A DNA stretch of 64,000 bases, from positions 1,798,001-1,862,000 of the forward strand of contig NZ_CP051305.1 in assembly GCF_024181385.1 (NCBI RefSeq). Reading direction: 5' to 3'. The stretch comes from Treponema sp. OMZ 798 (lineage in GTDB: Bacteria; Spirochaetota; Spirochaetia; Treponematales; Treponemataceae). A program made the translations under genes and the position numbers. Shown piece by piece: positions 62,536 through 64,000 of this stretch; position 1 is the first letter of the stretch; the number at the start of each line of letters is the position of its first letter. Under the pieces are notes generated by a model. It worked only from the letters and a program-made list of their open reading frames with translations, was not told the DNA's origin and made no database searches.

Positions 62536-62844
62536 TCAAAATTTTGATTTTCTATCTTTTTCCATAAACAATCCATAAATAATACTAATGGCTATGGTAT
62601 AAATATATACAAAAAACTCACTATTATTCCTTCTGGGAAATATTAAAATAGCTCCTACCAGAATCAAAATAAATTCACAAATCTGTTTTAGTATATATAT
62701 AATTTTTCTTAACTTCGTATCAGGATCATAGATATATAAAAATTTTCTATTAAATAACTCACCAAGCCATACTCCAAAAGAAACAAAGGTATATGATAGT
62801 GAAAATATAATTACTAACACTAATACTATATGCATAAGCAACAC
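62536..62844 (-). CDS. Small membrane protein, candidate immunity protein for the Rhs tip
   Basis: 102 residues with about four hydrophobic segments (LLMHIVLVLVIIFSLSYTF, LGELFNRKFLYIYDPDT loop, ICEFILILVGAILIF, VYIYTIAISIIYGLF). It begins 4 nt after the Rhs-tip stop, in the usual immunity position, and a membrane location would suit protection against a membrane-acting toxin. AGGTGTTGC lies before the ATG. No named family recognised. Confidence 0.7.
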   Translation of the reverse strand: MLLMHIVLVLVIIFSLSYTFVSFGVWLGELFNRKFLYIYDPDTKLRKIIYILKQICEFILILVGAILIFPRRNNSEFFVYIYTIAISIIYGLFMEKDRKSKF

Positions 62845-62848
62845 CTCA

Positions 62849-63772
62849 CTAATAGTTTAAATTTTCGGTATGTGTAAGAATTGGCTTACCATCACTATCT
62901 TCTCTTTCACGTTTATAGATGTTGGTAGTTCTACTTCCGGAATTTTTTATACCTGAACTATCACTTACAACTTCTAACTCTGTATTTATTTCTATTTTCA
63001 TTCCTGATTCATATCGTAAAATTTCTTTACTACCTATATAAAGACTGGCAATAGTTAAAGCACTCTTTATAGCTCCACTTAATATTGGGCCACCTATACA
63101 ACCTAATATGCTTTTAAATATTAGTCCAGATGTTATCGCATAACCTATATCAGCACCAAAATTCATATCTTCTGCTAATTTATTACCAGTTTCAGTATCC
63201 TTAATCAAAAAAGAATAATTTATAGAATAATGCTCAAAAATTTTTCCATTTTCCATATAACTTGTATAACTTATGGTAGAAGTATACTTATATGCATCAG
63301 TTTCTGTATTAGTTATATTTATTTGAATGAAAGGCTCATCAATAGTGCCTTTACCGGAATGTTTAGTTTCTCTCCCATCCGGATCGGTATACTTAATCGG
63401 ATTATATAGCTCGAAGCTGCGCTGCGAATCCCCCGCATAATGGTAAACATGTAAGTTTATAACATTAAACACGCCTCCCATACCCGGCAAGTTTTCATTA
63501 TGCTTTTTAGCCTCATCGTTTACTGGTGCCTTGGGTATATAATCATTTAACGCCGGATCCCCACTTAACCACCTACTATACTTCGGATCAAGATACCTCG
63601 CTCCATAGTAGTATAATCCTGTTTCTTCGTCAAGCTCTTTCCCCGTAAACCTAAACGGTAACTTATCTAACCCTGCAGCAACTTCCTCTATCAGCCCTGC
63701 GGGCTGCTTTGCAAGGAAATTATTATACGTCGTCAAAAACAGCATAGCAGTTTTTGACTTGTAAGTCCACAA
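62849..63772 (-). CDS. Displaced Rhs repeat tip with variable C-terminal domain
   Basis: 307 residues. The start is a segment of the Rhs core: FRFTGKELDEETGLYYYGAR (about 36-55), LDPKYSRWLSGDPA and the boundary YNPIKYTDPDGRE near 128-140. After it comes a 165-residue non-core domain with an alternating Thr/Tyr region and a Gly-rich hydrophobic run, AITSGLIFKSILGCIGGPIL then SGAIKSALTIASLYIG (about 215-250), suggesting membrane insertion rather than nuclease activity. No full Rhs gene precedes it and the first codon is a weak TTG (ATG 63745 is the alternative), so this is an orphan tip that would need recombination or trans delivery. Confidence 0.8.
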   Translation of the reverse strand: MWTYKSKTAMLFLTTYNNFLAKQPAGLIEEVAAGLDKLPFRFTGKELDEETGLYYYGARYLDPKYSRWLSGDPALNDYIPKAPVNDEAKKHNENLPGMGGVFNVINLHVYHYAGDSQRSFELYNPIKYTDPDGRETKHSGKGTIDEPFIQINITNTETDAYKYTSTISYTSYMENGKIFEHYSINYSFLIKDTETGNKLAEDMNFGADIGYAITSGLIFKSILGCIGGPILSGAIKSALTIASLYIGSKEILRYESGMKIEINTELEVVSDSSGIKNSGSRTTNIYKREREDSDGKPILTHTENLNY

Positions 63773-63829
63773 CTCTATTTTTAGTAAGCATGTTTTTATT
63801 TTAATTTTATAATTTATATTATTTTATAT

Positions 63830-64000
63830 TTAAAATTTTTCAAGCATTTCCTCATAATTATCAGGATAGGTATATTTTATATGATACTTCGTGCTGTCAG
63901 GAATAGGCGTTGCATAATAGTCGACACCCTGTCTTTTAAATTCGGCGATTATATCCTGTTTTAATTTATATTCTTTACTATCTAACGGAAATATCCAAGA
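63830..64000 (-). CDS. C-terminal end of an unknown protein, partial at right edge
   Basis: The frame is open from the right edge to TAA at 63830: 56 residues ending DSTKYHIKYTYPDNYEEMLE and KF. It is charged, Tyr-rich and soluble in type, and ends 57 nt before the Rhs tip. Size and place would suit another immunity protein of a tip array, but nothing more can be said. Confidence 0.55.
   Translation of the reverse strand, partial: SWIFPLDSKEYKLKQDIIAEFKRQGVDYYATPIPDSTKYHIKYTYPDNYEEMLEKF

Noticed and set aside
1..64000. CRISPR arrays, insertion sequences or prophage
   Set aside because: No repeat-spacer arrays, transposase or phage structural genes were seen. Repeats in the toxin tail are too short and varied for an insertion sequence.

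Overview
The window most likely comes from an oral-type Treponema (close to T. denticola). It is AT-rich and encodes a periplasmic-flagellum core flagellin (FlaB) beside FlgF/FlgG rod proteins, an lptD-uvrA pair in the order I recall from treponemes, a PnrA/TmpC-type nucleoside ABC system, many short-lipobox lipoproteins and several large outer-membrane-type proteins. The assignment rests on gene content and memory of treponemal genomes; no database was searched.

Layout. 1-4.5 kb: minus-strand uvrA followed by the 5' part of an lptD-like gene that runs off the left edge. 4.7-10.4 kb: chemoreceptor, then flagellar genes (flgJ-like, flgG, flgF-like on minus; flaB on plus), with a hairpin-rich interval between flgF and flaB. 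10.4-13.7 kb: TVP38-family membrane protein, then a minus-strand run of formate/nitrite transporter, 3-hydroxyisobutyrate-dehydrogenase-like enzyme and pyrE. 13.7-15.5 kb: a complete cobalamin riboswitch with its own promoter but no intact gene behind it, only a frameshifted signal-peptide remnant, then gdhA with a separate promoter. 15.5-21.7 kb: glycosidase-like protein, membrane-anchored unknown, TPR lipoprotein, 5-formyl-THF cyclo-ligase, tRNA-Asn, rpmB. 21.8-30.4 kb: six-gene oligopeptide ABC operon (oppB-oppC-oppA-oppD-oppF plus a second oppA-like gene). 30.5-42.5 kb: natural PyrD-PyrK fusion, outer-membrane-type protein, asnS with a nearly leaderless promoter arrangement, dacA-like, radC, comF, argS, efp, a 70-residue protein, tatD and ymdB-like phosphodiesterase. 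42.5-50.7 kb: tightly packed minus-strand run neuB-like, J-domain-like, membrane protein, dinB, 1139-residue outer-membrane-type protein. 50.7-54.7 kb: EAL phosphodiesterase, patatin/NusG-domain-II pair, glycerophosphodiesterase, lemA. 54.8-55.6 kb: an isolated plus-strand NYN-domain nuclease gene preceded by a strong promoter and a short two-hairpin RNA that ends in a terminator directly before its ribosome-binding site. 55.6-60.1 kb: BMP/PnrA nucleoside ABC transporter. 60.1-64 kb: very AT-rich accessory tail with a displaced Rhs toxin tip, a membrane protein placed as its immunity protein, a truncated HExxH metallopeptidase-like toxin piece, a secreted protein and unknowns.

The core supports motility and chemotaxis, peptide and nucleoside scavenging, pyrimidine synthesis (PyrE, PyrDK), translation (AsnRS, ArgRS, EF-P, L28, tRNA-Asn) and envelope assembly, which fits an amino-acid-fermenting host-associated spirochete. 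The parts least explained by housekeeping are the NYN/leader-RNA unit, the toxin/immunity tail, the orphan cobalamin riboswitch and the hairpin cluster upstream of flaB.
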